34,969 nt of DNA from a virus: positions 1 through 34,969 of IMG/VR virus record IMGVR_UViG_3300048904_000049; one strand, 5' to 3'. Below the pieces are notes generated by a model that searched no databases, was not told the origin of the DNA, and saw only the letters and a program-made list of their open reading frames with translations. The position numbers and the translations under genes were made by a program. This document shows, in pieces, positions 7,183-16,114 of the stretch; positions within the stretch are counted from its first letter, which is position 1, and the number at the start of each line of letters is the position of its first letter.

Positions 7183-8547
7183 TTAGATCGTCCCGTATTC
7201 TTCGATGATGCAAATACCCTGACTGCCTGCGCCCCCTGCAAGTTGCACGCCGCTAACGGTCTGATACACCCCCCCACCGCCCGCGCCAAATCCCGTTGCC
7301 GCCTGTCCGTTTACTGCCGCTGAGGACGCACTGCCGCCCGAACCGAGCAGCGAGTTGCCGCCGACACCACCATAACCGCCGGCATTGCTAAACGCGACCG
7401 ATACTCCGCCCGCACCACCTGTGATTTTCAGATAACCACTACCCGTTGCCGCCGCACCGCCGTTGCCGCCTACCGATGCTGGCGCAGTGCCTTGGAACGC
7501 TGCCGCCCCCGAACCGCCAGCGCACGACATCAAGCCGCCAAAAGACGACGTCCCGCCCGCGTTAGTGCCGTTGGCGACCGCCGCGCCCCCCGCACCGATG
7601 GTGACGGTGACGCCGCTGAAGCCCGACGTGAAGAAGCCTTCCTGATATGCACCTGGGGTGCCACCCGAGCCGACCGCGATTTGTGACGAACTATTCGCTG
7701 GCGTCCCGGCGCCGCTACAGCCTCCGCCCTGCAGTTTCACCTTAACCGCTGTCGTACCCGCGCCTGCGTTATAAGTCTGCGTGGAAGTGATCGTCGTGAT
7801 GCGCAGCAACCGTCCGGTAGCCTGCCCAAGTTGAAGCGCATGCTGGCTCTGCGTGGCGGGGGGGATTTGGAGGGCGTCATTGAGCACGTTGGTGCCGTCG
7901 CCTCGCACCCATGCAGCACCGCCTTGCGCGATCGTAAGCGGCGTGCCCGATGCAGTGAGCAACTGCGTCGTGAATGCGCCAGTCGTGCTATTGACGACGT
8001 ACCACATGCCGACGAGCTTCGGCATAGTCAACTGAACGTTACCGGTCAGCGTGCCCGTCAGAACGATGATCGGCTTCGAGAACTGCGCCGGCGTCATCGT
8101 GACGTTTGCATTCGTCAGTGCGATCGACGTCGCGCCATAGGCATCGATCGGCGCCCAGTTAGCCGCGCTGCCGTCCGTCGCGTCCGGGTTCGTCGTGTTG
8201 TTGTCGGCAAGGTTGAACCACATCCCGTCGTTGGTCGAGTTGATCAGTACGGCGCCCTTCGGATAGCCGCCCACCGACGTCGAGAATGCAGAGTCCCACT
8301 TAAAGTTGCCGCCGGCCGATTGCCATTGCTGGATGGCCGTGACCAGGTTCAGGATGCCGTTGAAGTCCGCGCCAGCAGGCGGCACGCCACCCGATGCGAG
8401 GGGCGTGAAGGTGAGCGGCGGAAATCCATCCGTGAGCGATGCAGCGCCGGGCGTAATGCCGATCTGCGATGCGGTCGGAATCGTGTTCTTCGTGCCGCTG
8501 TTTGCGAACGGAAGCGGAACCTTCGACGGGATGTTTGAGGCTTGCAT
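7183..8547 (-). CDS. Tail fibre / receptor-binding protein with glycine-rich C-terminal domain
   Basis: This 454-residue protein has AGGA about eight bases before its ATG. Residues 1-130 form the proximal virion-attachment part (PFANSGTKNTIPTASQIG, then SGGVPPAGADFNGILN, a motif common at fibre N-termini). Residues 130-260 are beta-rich (LTGTLTGNVQLTMPKLVGMW). From about 265 on, the sequence is strongly Gly/Ala/Ser-rich (TYNAGAGTTAVKVKLQGGG, GAGGAAVANG, GGAGGVSVAF, GAGGGGVYQTVSGV) and ends GICIIEEYGTI. Such domains in phage fibres and adhesins can form polyglycine-helix bundles with variable loops that touch the receptor. It directly follows the baseplate genes behind a terminator hairpin. 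Confidence 0.88.
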   Translation of the reverse strand: MQASNIPSKVPLPFANSGTKNTIPTASQIGITPGAASLTDGFPPLTFTPLASGGVPPAGADFNGILNLVTAIQQWQSAGGNFKWDSAFSTSVGGYPKGAVLINSTNDGMWFNLADNNTTNPDATDGSAANWAPIDAYGATSIALTNANVTMTPAQFSKPIIVLTGTLTGNVQLTMPKLVGMWYVVNSTTGAFTTQLLTASGTPLTIAQGGAAWVRGDGTNVLNDALQIPPATQSQHALQLGQATGRLLRITTITSTQTYNAGAGTTAVKVKLQGGGCSGAGTPANSSSQIAVGSGGTPGAYQEGFFTSGFSGVTVTIGAGGAAVANGTNAGGTSSFGGLMSCAGGSGAAAFQGTAPASVGGNGGAAATGSGYLKITGGAGGVSVAFSNAGGYGGVGGNSLLGSGGSASSAAVNGQAATGFGAGGGGVYQTVSGVQLAGGAGSQGICIIEEYGTI

Positions 8548-8562
8548 GTATATCCTGGCAAC

Positions 8563-8586
8563 AAAAAAGCCCGCCGAAGCGGGCTT
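8563..8586 (-). terminator. Intrinsic terminator between baseplate and fibre genes
   Basis: On the minus strand an 8-bp stem AAGCCCGC/GCGGGCTT with a TTCG tetraloop is followed by TTTT. It lies between the stop at 8606 and the fibre start at 8547. Confidence 0.88.
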
Positions 8587-8605
8587 GATGCGGAATGGAT
8601 GAGAG

Positions 8606-9268
8606 TCAGGCTGCGTTCAGCAGGCCAGTCGATTGATTGAAAAGCGTGCCGTGGCCAAAGTTTTGGTAGATCCCGGCCTCTCGAAATCCGAATGTGGTCG
8701 GGATATCCACCTGCAGGATCTTCGCGTTCACTGCCGCAGGTCGAGGCACTGCTCCCGACTGCGTGAGAATTGCGATCTCGTACGGAAGCAGTGCGAACTC
8801 AAACGTGAAGCGCATCTGCATGCCGCCCGTATCGCTGACATAGCAACGCCCGCGACCGGCAAACAGGTTTTGTAGAAGCTGATTCAGGCTGCGTGCCGTG
8901 CAACTCGAGATATTCGCCAGCGCCTTCACCAGAATCAGCGTGCGATACGCGGAGTCAGTCAGGGTGTAGGTGTTCGTTGCCGGAGTCCCGCTATAGAACG
9001 GGGCTTGCCCGAACGGCTGATAGTTCAAGCCTTCTTTGTAGCCGAGATATGCGGCTCCGGCGGGAATCGTGAGTTGGCGGGATACTCCGACAATCTTGCC
9101 CCAGTAGTCCAGCCCAAACCCGACAGCGGTATCAACATCCCAAACCATTGAGAAGAACAGGTCGAGATCGGCGCGCGGATCGATGTACTGATTGAAATTG
9201 TTGATCAGCTGCGTGATCGTCGCGCCGTTTCCGTACTGACTGAGGATCGTCTGCTGTACGTTCAGCAT
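8606..9268 (-). CDS. Baseplate protein, DUF2612-like (TmpI/gpI-type position)
   Basis: This 220-residue protein follows baseplate J by two bases. The N-terminal segment (QYIDPRADLDLFFSMVWDVD) and the GFGLDYWGKIVGVSRQL motif are characteristic of the DUF2612 family. This family occupies the place of P2 gpI/T4 gp53-type proteins and links the baseplate wedge to fibres. Other recognisable stretches are YRTLILVKALANISSCTARSL and a C-terminal beta region ending GFREAGIYQNFGHGTLF. No membrane or catalytic motifs are present. Its position (J, then this, then fibre) fits the canonical baseplate order. Confidence 0.85.
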   Translation of the reverse strand: MLNVQQTILSQYGNGATITQLINNFNQYIDPRADLDLFFSMVWDVDTAVGFGLDYWGKIVGVSRQLTIPAGAAYLGYKEGLNYQPFGQAPFYSGTPATNTYTLTDSAYRTLILVKALANISSCTARSLNQLLQNLFAGRGRCYVSDTGGMQMRFTFEFALLPYEIAILTQSGAVPRPAAVNAKILQVDIPTTFGFREAGIYQNFGHGTLFNQSTGLLNAA

Positions 9269-9270
9269 GG

Positions 9271-10677
9271 TTACACCAGCGTTACGGTTATGTTCGCCGC
9301 CGTGACGGTCGGAGTCTGGTTAATGCCAATCGTCAGCGACGAGAGGTTCGCCGTCGTGGTGCCAATCAGGATCGACAGAATCGAAACATTGGTTCCGATG
9401 GCGGCGACTGGAGCGTAGAACCGGCTCGCGAAGATCGTCGACCCGATACGCGCTCGGGGGCCGCCGTCTCCACCCGCGAAGGCTGAGATGATCGCGTTCT
9501 GCACGAGCGAAATGATGTTTGACGGCAGGCTCGCACTGTTGGCGATCTGCACCGCAAAAAGGATCGGCTGCGCTGCGGGAACCTGATAGGTGACGTTGTA
9601 GGTCGGATATGGGATGTTGTACCCGCTTGTGTCCGTGACTACGACCGTCGTATTGCCGTTGTAGTCGGCCCCACAATCCTTTTTCAGCCAGATCGCATTA
9701 GCTATGTCGGTGGACGCTCCACCTACAACCGCGACATAGATTGAATGCGGTGCCAGCGGAAACCCGCCGACTGCCGATGTCATCGTTGTCGAGCTCGCCG
9801 TCTGGCTGATACCCACGGTATAGGTCCCGGTACCGCCCGAACCCGTCCCCAGCGCAGTGATGATCGTCCCGACTGCCACGCCCGTTCCGGTCACCATCTG
9901 GCCAACGGCGATCGTTCCCGAGGTCATTGCCGTAACGGTCAGTGTCGTCGTCGCAATGGAACCCGTGAAGACGGCACCGCTCGTTACGCTCGTCGTGTTT
10001 TCCGAGGCGTAGACATCAAGCACCCCAGAAACTGCGAAGACATTCGCATAGATCGACGGCAGCGAGCCTTTCCCGTTCAACGCGACCGACTGTTTGCGGC
10101 GAAACTCAAAGGCCGATCGGCTCTCAACGTTCTGGCCAACAGTACCGGAAACCAACGTTGCCGTATCCCAGCCAACGATCGTCTTGTAGATCGAGACCGA
10201 CGCCGGCACCGCAGTGGGTCCAGTGACCGTGCATGCAAACGACAGTGCGATCGATCCGCCAGAGGGGATCGTGCCTGCGCCGGTACAGGAATAGATATTC
10301 CCGTTTGGATCGGAAACGAGAGCACCAACCGGGATCACCGTGCCCGCTAGTCCAACACACGTGACCTGAAGCGTGGTCGGCAGGGCGGGGTTGCGGTCGA
10401 GAAAATAGATCCGCGCAATGGCATCCTGCATCCTGCCGTCAGCCAGATCCGGATTGATGTTGTTGACGTACTGGGCCAGCAACGCGTTCTTGTCGCCGAT
10501 GATAGCAGCCATGCTCTGCGCGAGCTGACCCTGCGGCGTATTCAGTGCAGGATTAACCCCGCCACCAAACGCAGCATTGATGTCCGCCTGAACGCCCGTG
10601 AGAATATCGGCTTCCGCGGGCAAAACGAGGCCCGTCGTGCCGAACTGCACATCCGGCACGCTTGTCGTTATCGTCAT
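9271..10677 (-). CDS. Baseplate J / gp47-like wedge protein with inserted Gly-Thr domain
   Basis: This 468-residue protein matches baseplate J: N-terminal [38 protein letters not shown] and the long [20 protein letters not shown] helix, then [20 protein letters not shown] and [19 protein letters not shown]. Two gpJ-like proteins bracket each wedge of a contractile tail and trigger sheath contraction. Residues about 236-300 are an extra domain ([18 protein letters not shown] ... [19 protein letters not shown]) that splits the J core and recurs in two other virion proteins of this window. The usual C-terminal part resumes with [20 protein letters not shown]. The gene is preceded by gp25-like and followed by DUF2612-like genes. 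Confidence 0.92.
   Translation of the reverse strand: MTITTSVPDVQFGTTGLVLPAEADILTGVQADINAAFGGGVNPALNTPQGQLAQSMAAIIGDKNALLAQYVNNINPDLADGRMQDAIARIYFLDRNPALPTTLQVTCVGLAGTVIPVGALVSDPNGNIYSCTGAGTIPSGGSIALSFACTVTGPTAVPASVSIYKTIVGWDTATLVSGTVGQNVESRSAFEFRRKQSVALNGKGSLPSIYANVFAVSGVLDVYASENTTSVTSGAVFTGSIATTTLTVTAMTSGTIAVGQMVTGTGVAVGTIITALGTGSGGTGTYTVGISQTASSTTMTSAVGGFPLAPHSIYVAVVGGASTDIANAIWLKKDCGADYNGNTTVVVTDTSGYNIPYPTYNVTYQVPAAQPILFAVQIANSASLPSNIISLVQNAIISAFAGGDGGPRARIGSTIFASRFYAPVAAIGTNVSILSILIGTTTANLSSLTIGINQTPTVTAANITVTLV
9778..9972 (-). repeat. Gly-Thr beta domain, copy in baseplate J
   Basis: This segment encodes residues about 236-300. The core is FTGSI...[46 protein letters not shown]. It has counterparts at 18514-18711 and 22687-23058. 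Confidence 0.88.
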
Positions 10678-10685
10678 GAGAAGCC

Positions 10686-11036
10686 CTAGAAACTAATGTT
10701 CTGCGATTGCCCGGTTGTATCGATGACTTCGATGGTTCCGGTAATCGAGCGATTGGCAAAGCCGGTAATCAGGCACCTGGCCTGCACTACATCGGGCACC
10801 GTGAGCGCCTGCTGCTCAATCAGCGATTTGATAAGCGACACAGGCGGCCACTGTCCCAGCACTTGCTGGAAATAGGGAATGCCAATGGTTGTGTCGTACC
10901 AGCACTCACCAATGAACGTTTTCACAGCGCTCGCGACGTCCTGCGCAATGCTGTATGGCTCGTCGGCGAGCGCGATGTTGCCCGAGGCATCGAGAACGAG
11001 ATCCCAGGCCGTGCGGTCCAGAAGAAGTGTTTTCAT
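10686..11036 (-). CDS. gp25-like baseplate wedge protein
   Basis: This 116-residue protein has the gp25/gpW-type layout. The start [20 protein letters not shown] leads to the conserved [21 protein letters not shown], where Glu and the aromatic residues match the gp25 EPR-type core region, followed by [14 protein letters not shown]. gp25 stabilises the wedge at the start of the sheath. The ATG overlaps the stop of the spike gene (ATGA), so translation is coupled. The Glu-Pro-Arg triad typical of T4 gp25 is not intact here, as is usual for distant homologues. Confidence 0.82.
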   Translation of the reverse strand: MKTLLLDRTAWDLVLDASGNIALADEPYSIAQDVASAVKTFIGECWYDTTIGIPYFQQVLGQWPPVSLIKSLIEQQALTVPDVVQARCLITGFANRSITGTIEVIDTTGQSQNISF

Positions 11037-11734
11037 CAGTTCGGAGGCCCTGTGTTGCCGCCTTGCGGATCGCTGTGAGTGTGCCCCTTCAGGCTCTTTC
11101 CGCCGCCAACCACATCCGTGGTGACGGTTAGCGTGCCGCCCATCGTTGCGTTGCCCGCATTCGATCCCTGACCCTGCTGCAGGGCGCCGTTAAGCACGAT
11201 AGCTGGCGCGTCTACTTCGACGGTTGGTGCGGCTAGCGTGATCTTCGTTGGCGAATTCAACGTGATTCCACTGGTCGAAAACTGTACATACTGGGTCGGA
11301 GCACCATTCAGGACGCCGCCGATGTACAGGCCATCCGCCATATCGAAACGCCGCTTTGATCCTGGCGTCGACTGAGCCTTGCTGGTTTTAACCGCAGAAA
11401 TGTCATGATCCGCGAATAGACAGATGCCAATATCATTGACCTGCGGATCGATGATGACCGCGTTCGTGCCACCCTGAAGCCTGAAGTACGGGACGTTGTG
11501 AATCACTCCATGCGGCATCGCGTTGTTGTTGCCGTCAACCTGATTGACGAGAGGCAGAACATCAACGAATCCCACGGGAGAGACCCCACCCGAATTCGTG
11601 ACGCCTTTGATCTGCACCAGCGTAGCCGTGCTGACCTGGCTTAGGATTTGGCGGATCAGGAAGGCATGCGCGTTGTAATCGGATGTAGATGACGACGGGT
11701 CTTGCGCGCCCTTGTAACCGAGTTCCGTCGTCAT
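11036..11734 (-). CDS. Baseplate spike protein, Gp138/gpV-like membrane-puncturing tip
   Basis: This 232-residue protein has an N-terminal OB-fold-like region (ATLVQIKGVTNSGGVSPVGF, VDVLPLVNQVDGN, VPYFRLQGGTNAVIIDPQVND), as in Gp138-type spikes. The helical-prism repeats follow (GITLNSPTKITLAAPTVEVD, APAIVLNGALQQG). The C-terminus carries GHTHSDPQGG, with His218 and His220 forming the HxH motif that in P2 gpV-type spikes binds iron at the trimer apex. It pierces the outer membrane at contraction. The start overlaps the end of the hub gene by four bases. Confidence 0.88.
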   Translation of the reverse strand: MTTELGYKGAQDPSSSTSDYNAHAFLIRQILSQVSTATLVQIKGVTNSGGVSPVGFVDVLPLVNQVDGNNNAMPHGVIHNVPYFRLQGGTNAVIIDPQVNDIGICLFADHDISAVKTSKAQSTPGSKRRFDMADGLYIGGVLNGAPTQYVQFSTSGITLNSPTKITLAAPTVEVDAPAIVLNGALQQGQGSNAGNATMGGTLTVTTDVVGGGKSLKGHTHSDPQGGNTGPPN

Positions 11735-12609
11735 TGAGAAGTCAATCCTGTATCAGTGCCTGGATAGCACTGGATTTGCGTGAACCATGAACCGCCCGGC
11801 TGCTCGCTCTCAATCGCGTGATTGATGTTGAATACCGTCCAGATCCCGTTCGCCATCTGCACCGAACTCTGCACCTGGATCTGGCCGCCAATCTGGATGT
11901 TCGGATTGAACGGTATCGTTACCGTCAGTCCGTTACTCGCGAACGATGGATAACCAACAAGGCCCGTTGCAGGGGAAATCACCGGAATGCCGCCGGCTCG
12001 AGCGCCGTTCTTCGGCCAGATGGAGAGCGTGCTGCGGTCCAATGCGAACCGGATATCAGCGGCCCGCGCGCATGCCTGAACCTGCTGCCATGCTGTTCCC
12101 GGAAGATACGGATTCGATAGTTGGGCAGTCACACCGTTGTTCTCGAAATTGACGCCCATCGTCTTCGCGAGGCCGGACATAATGGTTGCCACGTCCGCCG
12201 ATCCCTGAAAGCTGATCGGCTGAACCGGTTTGACCGCTTCAAGCAATCCAGCGAATCCGGTCACGTTGAACGATACTTCCGGTGCGCCCTGGTAATCGCC
12301 CCATGCCTCGTTGATCGTGCCCACATAGATTTCGCTCAGCCCCGTGACGTTGTCGCCAGCAGAAATCGAAATCGTGTTCCTGGCGCGGATCGCGCTATTG
12401 ATCGGCCCGATGGTCGTCAGCGTATTGATCAGGTCATTCCTCAGGCCGTACATGCGCATCTGCAGCGCGCCCATTGACTCACCACCGGCGCAGCCGATAT
12501 TGACGACTGTTCGATGATTGGTCAGCGTGACCTGATTTGATCCGTCTTCCCCAAACTGACCTTGGCCCAGCGTGATCTGGACGCTGATCTGTTTGTGCGT
12601 GAAGCTCAT
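11731..12609 (-). CDS. Baseplate hub protein (gp27/gpD-like)
   Basis: This 292-residue protein sits between plug and spike, where the hub is found in compact contractile tails. Segments include GALQMRMYGLRNDLINTLTT, RNTISISAGDNVTGLSEIYV, SFQGSADVATIMSGLAKTMG (a LysM-like or hub helix), AWQQVQACARAADIRFALDR and a C-terminal GGSWFTQIQCYPG strand. These match the general pattern of gpD/gp27 hubs, which form a trimer carrying the spike. Both ends overlap neighbours by four bases, indicating coupled translation. No catalytic residues are apparent. Confidence 0.85.
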   Translation of the reverse strand: MSFTHKQISVQITLGQGQFGEDGSNQVTLTNHRTVVNIGCAGGESMGALQMRMYGLRNDLINTLTTIGPINSAIRARNTISISAGDNVTGLSEIYVGTINEAWGDYQGAPEVSFNVTGFAGLLEAVKPVQPISFQGSADVATIMSGLAKTMGVNFENNGVTAQLSNPYLPGTAWQQVQACARAADIRFALDRSTLSIWPKNGARAGGIPVISPATGLVGYPSFASNGLTVTIPFNPNIQIGGQIQVQSSVQMANGIWTVFNINHAIESEQPGGSWFTQIQCYPGTDTGLTSQ

Positions 12610-12905
12610 AGGTCGGATTCTGCAAGGTAAACCAACAGGTAACGTGTGCCAAAACCGCTATTGGTCGGGTCGCTCGTACCTTGCGTGTCATAGAAGGCAA
12701 GATCACCAACGAAACCGAGATAGTCCTCGCGCACCAGCAACACGCGATCCCGGCAAATCACGCCTGTCATGATTGGCGCGTTATTGACGTACAGGTCGAG
12801 GAATACCCCGGTCGACTTCTCGTAGACGTTGATCTGGCAATTCTGCGAAGACAGCAGGACAGTCAGCGACTGAGAAGGCATCGCGGAGAGTGGTATAACG
12901 AGCAT
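12606..12905 (-). CDS. Baseplate plug protein (Pam3 gp18-like)
   Basis: This 99-residue all-beta protein begins with a typical SMPSQSLTVLLSSQNCQINV and contains VNNAPIMTGVICRDRVLLV, YLGFVGDLAFYDTQGTSDP and a terminal RYLLVYLAESDL. These blocks are characteristic of small plug proteins that seal the hub channel in compact contractile phages. It overlaps the hub start by four bases and lies two bases after the preceding baseplate gene. Identification rests on motif memory plus position between tape measure/Dit-like and hub genes. Confidence 0.82.
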   Translation of the reverse strand: MLVIPLSAMPSQSLTVLLSSQNCQINVYEKSTGVFLDLYVNNAPIMTGVICRDRVLLVREDYLGFVGDLAFYDTQGTSDPTNSGFGTRYLLVYLAESDL

Positions 12906-12907
12906 GG

Positions 12908-13567
12908 CTAAACCGGTGTGGGGCCGAACAGGGTTGCCTGGGTGGCCGTAGGACTTGCCGCCTGGACCTGGCCGAAGTTGTACGGGCTGACCGCCCCTAC
13001 GCTATTTGTCTGGTTCGCACTGATCGCATTGGTATTCGAATACATGGCCAGCGCAATCTGGCGAATCTCCTTCAGCCAGAGATCAACCACCAGCAGACCC
13101 GCGCCGTTATGCTGCTCGCGACGATAGTCGTAATGCTCAATCGTGGCGCTCAGGTAGGTCGCGTCCGGTGTCACGACGCTATACAGATTCAGCGACTTGA
13201 ATGCCGCATCAATCGCCGTCAGGAAGGCCGTGCGCGCGACTTCGTTCTGCCCGCACGATAGGCGAACACGCACGTCATAAGGTGTTGCCACCTTGTTGTA
13301 TGACGCAAACGAACCCTGCTCAACTGGATAGTCCGATACGCGTGACTCGTTGCGATATTCAACACCGAGGAAAGAGTCGGCAATTGCAACGGGGTTCATG
13401 CTGGCATCGTAGACACCCCACCGCGGCGCGAGAAAGTTCGCCAGGGATCCGAACTTCTCGACCGTCGCAATGGCTCCCGAGACCGCCGTGCCAATGTTCG
13501 AAATATTGCGAAACAGCGGGGGAACGCCGGAGACGTTCGGCACATTGGGAAACAGGATATTAGGCAT
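12908..13567 (-). CDS. Tail/baseplate protein upstream of hub (Dit-like position)
   Basis: This 219-residue protein overlaps the tape-measure stop by one base. It contains a hydrophobic N-terminal stretch (FRNISNIGTAVSGAIATVEK), an adaptor-like beta region (DSFLGVEYRNESRVSDYPVE, SFASYNKVATPYDVRVRLSC) and LLVVDLWLKEIRQIALAMYS. The SDYPVEQGSFxSYNKV block is typical of proteins in this place in DUF3383-type myoviruses and resembles a distal-tail/adaptor function joining the tube to the hub. The precise orthology is uncertain. The N-terminal hydrophobic segment is short and probably buried, not membrane-spanning. Confidence 0.78.
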   Translation of the reverse strand: MPNILFPNVPNVSGVPPLFRNISNIGTAVSGAIATVEKFGSLANFLAPRWGVYDASMNPVAIADSFLGVEYRNESRVSDYPVEQGSFASYNKVATPYDVRVRLSCGQNEVARTAFLTAIDAAFKSLNLYSVVTPDATYLSATIEHYDYRREQHNGAGLLVVDLWLKEIRQIALAMYSNTNAISANQTNSVGAVSPYNFGQVQAASPTATQATLFGPTPV

Positions 13568-15501
13568 CAGCTAAGCCCCCTGTTTGCCTGAGGAACGATC
13601 ATCGGATGCTTCGAGAAGGCAACCTGGGCATCCCGCGCGATACCATTCGCATCTGTTGCCTGCGTCTGGATTGTGACTTGCTGGATGTTCACTTCGCTCG
13701 TTGACGACCCCGCTCCGCGACCGGAAACAGACATGCGCGCGTTCTGCAAAGCCTGCGTCATCTGAGCCACCGAGATTGAGGCCTTGTTGTTGCCAACGCC
13801 GGCATAGTGGCTCAGTCCAGTATCGGGATCTGCCACGCTTGCCCATTCCATCGATGCAGCCTTGATCGCGGCGCCGATGTTGCTGCTCCTGCCGTTGATG
13901 AAATCGCCGATCGCCTTGCGTTTGTTGTTGACAAGGTATTGCTCGAAAATCTTGTCCTGCGTTCCCTTGTCAAATTTCTCGTCGCCCTTCAGACCCATCG
14001 CCTTGACGGCATCGGACAGGGTGCTACCGATCAGTTGGTAGCGACCGGCAGCGTTGAATTTTCCGGATTTTTGGGCGGCCATTACTTCGGCGACGGTCAT
14101 GCCGGCGAGGTTTTCGGTTCCCGCCTTGTAGCCACCGCGCGCGCCGCGATTGACGCTGTTGTAATCACCTTCACCCTTCGAGATCAGGGCGCCGAACGCC
14201 GACTCGGCGATTCCCTTGCCAGCCTCCTTCACAACTTGTTTCACACTAGCAACGGTTGATGCAACTGTCTGCGCGGACGCAGCGGGCGCTCCATTCCCCG
14301 TGTTGAAACCATATGGCGCACCCGAGCCCGTTACGCCCAGCACGGATGATCCCGAGCCCGATGGGCTATTGATCTTCCCCACAATGTCTGACGCTTTCGA
14401 GTTCGTCAGCTTATTCCACACTGTGCCGAGAAAATCGCCCGCCGACATATGGGCGGAAGCAGCCAGCCAATCACCTTTCTTGACGTCTTCCTGACCTTTC
14501 TTTGCATCCACATCGGGAAGACCGGCCGCCTTGGCGACTTCAAGCCCAGTCATGGCGGCGGCACCAGCGACGCCCAATTTTCCGAGAACGCCCAATGCGC
14601 CCTTGCCAGCCCCGCCGCCGATTATCGATAGCGCCGAGCCAACCAGCTTCAATGCCGCAGCCAGCGATGTAAATGCGACCGCTGCGGCGGCAATCTCCGG
14701 ATGTCGGCTCATCAGTGCTATGAGCTTGGTAATAACCGGCAACACATCAATCAGGACCGCATTGGCGATGCCCTGAAATTGAGTCTTCAGGTCAGCCCAT
14801 TTGGCATTAACTTCAGCCAGCTTCTTGATCTGGTCATCGTTGAGGCCCAGCAACTTCTGCTGGGCGGCGACCTGCGTTTCCAGTGCTTCCGGCCCTGCCT
14901 TGAGTACTGCGAACTGGGCGTCACTCAACCCCATCTGCTGGGCGCGAGCCCTGGCAAGTGCGGGGTTGATCGCATTTAGGCGGGCGAGGACGCGCGATTC
15001 CTCGAGGACCATTTCGCGAGGGCCTTTCAGCGCCTCGTTAATATTGCCCCCCGACATGGCAAGGCCTTTCAGCGCCTCACCCATGCCCTGGCCAGTCTTC
15101 AGCTTGCCGATTTCCGTTGCAGCCGATGTAAACAGACTCGTCGCATCGGCTGCGGACGCACCGGCGCGCTCAAACGTCTTCTGCCACGCCTGCACATTGG
15201 TCGCAGACATCTGCAGATTGCCGGCGAGATTCTGAAGCTGCGCGCTTGATGCCAGCGTGTCAGAGATGAACGCCTTCAGCCCCTTGCCGGCGGTAAAGAT
15301 CGCCAGCACCGAGAGTGCTTCAGTCTTGATCGAGGCAAAGAACTGTGCGGCCTGCTTGCCGCGAGCTTCCATCTCCTTGGCTGCGCGGGTCGCCTCGCTC
15401 GATGTGTCCTTCAGCGTTTTTTGGACCTGAGCCGATCCCTGCTTGAACTTCGATGCGTCAAGCCCGAACGTAACTACCAGAGCGTCGATGATAGTTGCCA
15501 C
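13567..15501 (-). CDS. Tape measure protein with lysozyme-like C-terminal domain
   Basis: The start is the GTG at 15501 with AAAGGA six bases upstream, giving the usual N-terminus (ATIIDALVVTFGLDASKFKQ) and 644 residues. Residues 20-270 are helical, and residues 275-330 are a hydrophobic Ala/Gly/Leu-rich stretch typical of tape measures. Residues about 440-568 form a peptidoglycan-hydrolase-like domain: SKGEGDYNSVNRG with a candidate catalytic Glu, then FNAAGRYQLIGSTLSDAVKA. Such domains open the wall locally during DNA injection. The length predicts a tail of roughly 95-100 nm at 0.15 nm per residue. The gene begins two bases after the end of the frameshifted chaperone. Confidence 0.92.
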   Translation of the reverse strand: MATIIDALVVTFGLDASKFKQGSAQVQKTLKDTSSEATRAAKEMEARGKQAAQFFASIKTEALSVLAIFTAGKGLKAFISDTLASSAQLQNLAGNLQMSATNVQAWQKTFERAGASAADATSLFTSAATEIGKLKTGQGMGEALKGLAMSGGNINEALKGPREMVLEESRVLARLNAINPALARARAQQMGLSDAQFAVLKAGPEALETQVAAQQKLLGLNDDQIKKLAEVNAKWADLKTQFQGIANAVLIDVLPVITKLIALMSRHPEIAAAAVAFTSLAAALKLVGSALSIIGGGAGKGALGVLGKLGVAGAAAMTGLEVAKAAGLPDVDAKKGQEDVKKGDWLAASAHMSAGDFLGTVWNKLTNSKASDIVGKINSPSGSGSSVLGVTGSGAPYGFNTGNGAPAASAQTVASTVASVKQVVKEAGKGIAESAFGALISKGEGDYNSVNRGARGGYKAGTENLAGMTVAEVMAAQKSGKFNAAGRYQLIGSTLSDAVKAMGLKGDEKFDKGTQDKIFEQYLVNNKRKAIGDFINGRSSNIGAAIKAASMEWASVADPDTGLSHYAGVGNNKASISVAQMTQALQNARMSVSGRGAGSSTSEVNIQQVTIQTQATDANGIARDAQVAFSKHPMIVPQANRGLS

Positions 15502-15503
15502 AA

Positions 15504-16114
15504 TCAATCCTTTATTTCATTCAGGACGCTCTCGTTGTAGCCATCAACAATCGCGATCTCAATCAGGTCCCACATGTCTTCCGAGCCGTAGACCGTATCG
15601 AGTTCGTGCAACGTTGCAAGGCGCCGCGAAACGAGCAGGCCGATGGAGCGCGGAACGTTCGCATAGTCGATCAGTTTCGCGCTACCGGGAGGCCCGCCAA
15701 CTCCTAGATCGAGCCGGCGCCTTTCGGAAAAAAACTCATATGGAGCTTGAACAGCTCGATGCGAAGTTTCAGGCGCGTCGTGACTTCTTCAATGTCGTCT
15801 TCAATCAGAACGCGGGTCACGCCAGGCTTTGCCGGATCGGGAAGGATGGAGATGCACTTGAACATCTCTTCAATCAGAGGTTCCGCCTTTTCCCAAGGCA
15901 GACCGCCGAACGCCTGAACACCCAGACGCGCAACGCCAGCCAGGCCGGCAGTCACGATGTCATCGGGCACTTCGACGCCAGACGCCGCGAGAGCGGAAAG
16001 AGCGCGTAATGCCCAGCGTTCCGCCTGCGACGCCGGCATTTCCGTCAGGATGAAGACCTTGCCCTTGTCGCGACCTTCATCCGTCACCGTATAAGTAAGG
16101 GTTTTCCGTGCCAT
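15504..16114 (-). CDS. Tail assembly chaperone, -1 frameshift (G-T) product
   Basis: If the ribosome slips back one base on the T7 run at 15734-15728, the first 129 codons of the chaperone continue for 74 more in the -1 frame and stop at 15504, giving 203 residues. The extension reads SERRRLDLGVGGPPGSAKLI, then DYANVPRSIGLL and a well-formed MWDLIEIAIVDGYNESVL. It exactly fills the gap up to the tape-measure start. This is the classic G/GT arrangement in which the long form recruits tape measure and tube subunits. The continuous open frame, slippery site and fit make it convincing without experimental proof. Confidence 0.85.
15704..16114 (-). CDS. Tail assembly chaperone, short (G) product
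   Basis: This 136-residue form is read without frameshifting. It starts TLTYTVTDEGRDKGKVFILT, then MPASQAERWALRALSALAAS and RVLIEDDIEEVTTRLKLRIE, and ends SFFPKGAGSI. The MPAxxAERWALRAL motif is usual for chaperones placed between tail tube and tape measure in contractile phages. Its ATG overlaps the stop of the tube gene (TAATG). It is probably made in excess over the frameshifted form and bound to unassembled tape measure. Confidence 0.88.
   Translation of the reverse strand: MARKTLTYTVTDEGRDKGKVFILTEMPASQAERWALRALSALAASGVEVPDDIVTAGLAGVARLGVQAFGGLPWEKAEPLIEEMFKCISILPDPAKPGVTRVLIEDDIEEVTTRLKLRIELFKLHMSFFPKGAGSI
15728..15734 (-). promoter_or_regulatory. T TTT TTT slippery heptamer for -1 frameshifting
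   Basis: Seven consecutive T on the minus strand are read in zero frame as AGT TTT TTT CCG, so both P- and A-site tRNAs can re-pair after slipping -1. The zero frame stops 24 bases later (TAG, 15706-15704) and the -1 frame stays open for 74 codons. Confidence 0.85.

Noticed and set aside
9778-9972. Gene fusion or assembly error in baseplate J
   Set aside because: Frame and flanking J motifs are continuous and similar inserts recur elsewhere, so it is a true domain insertion.
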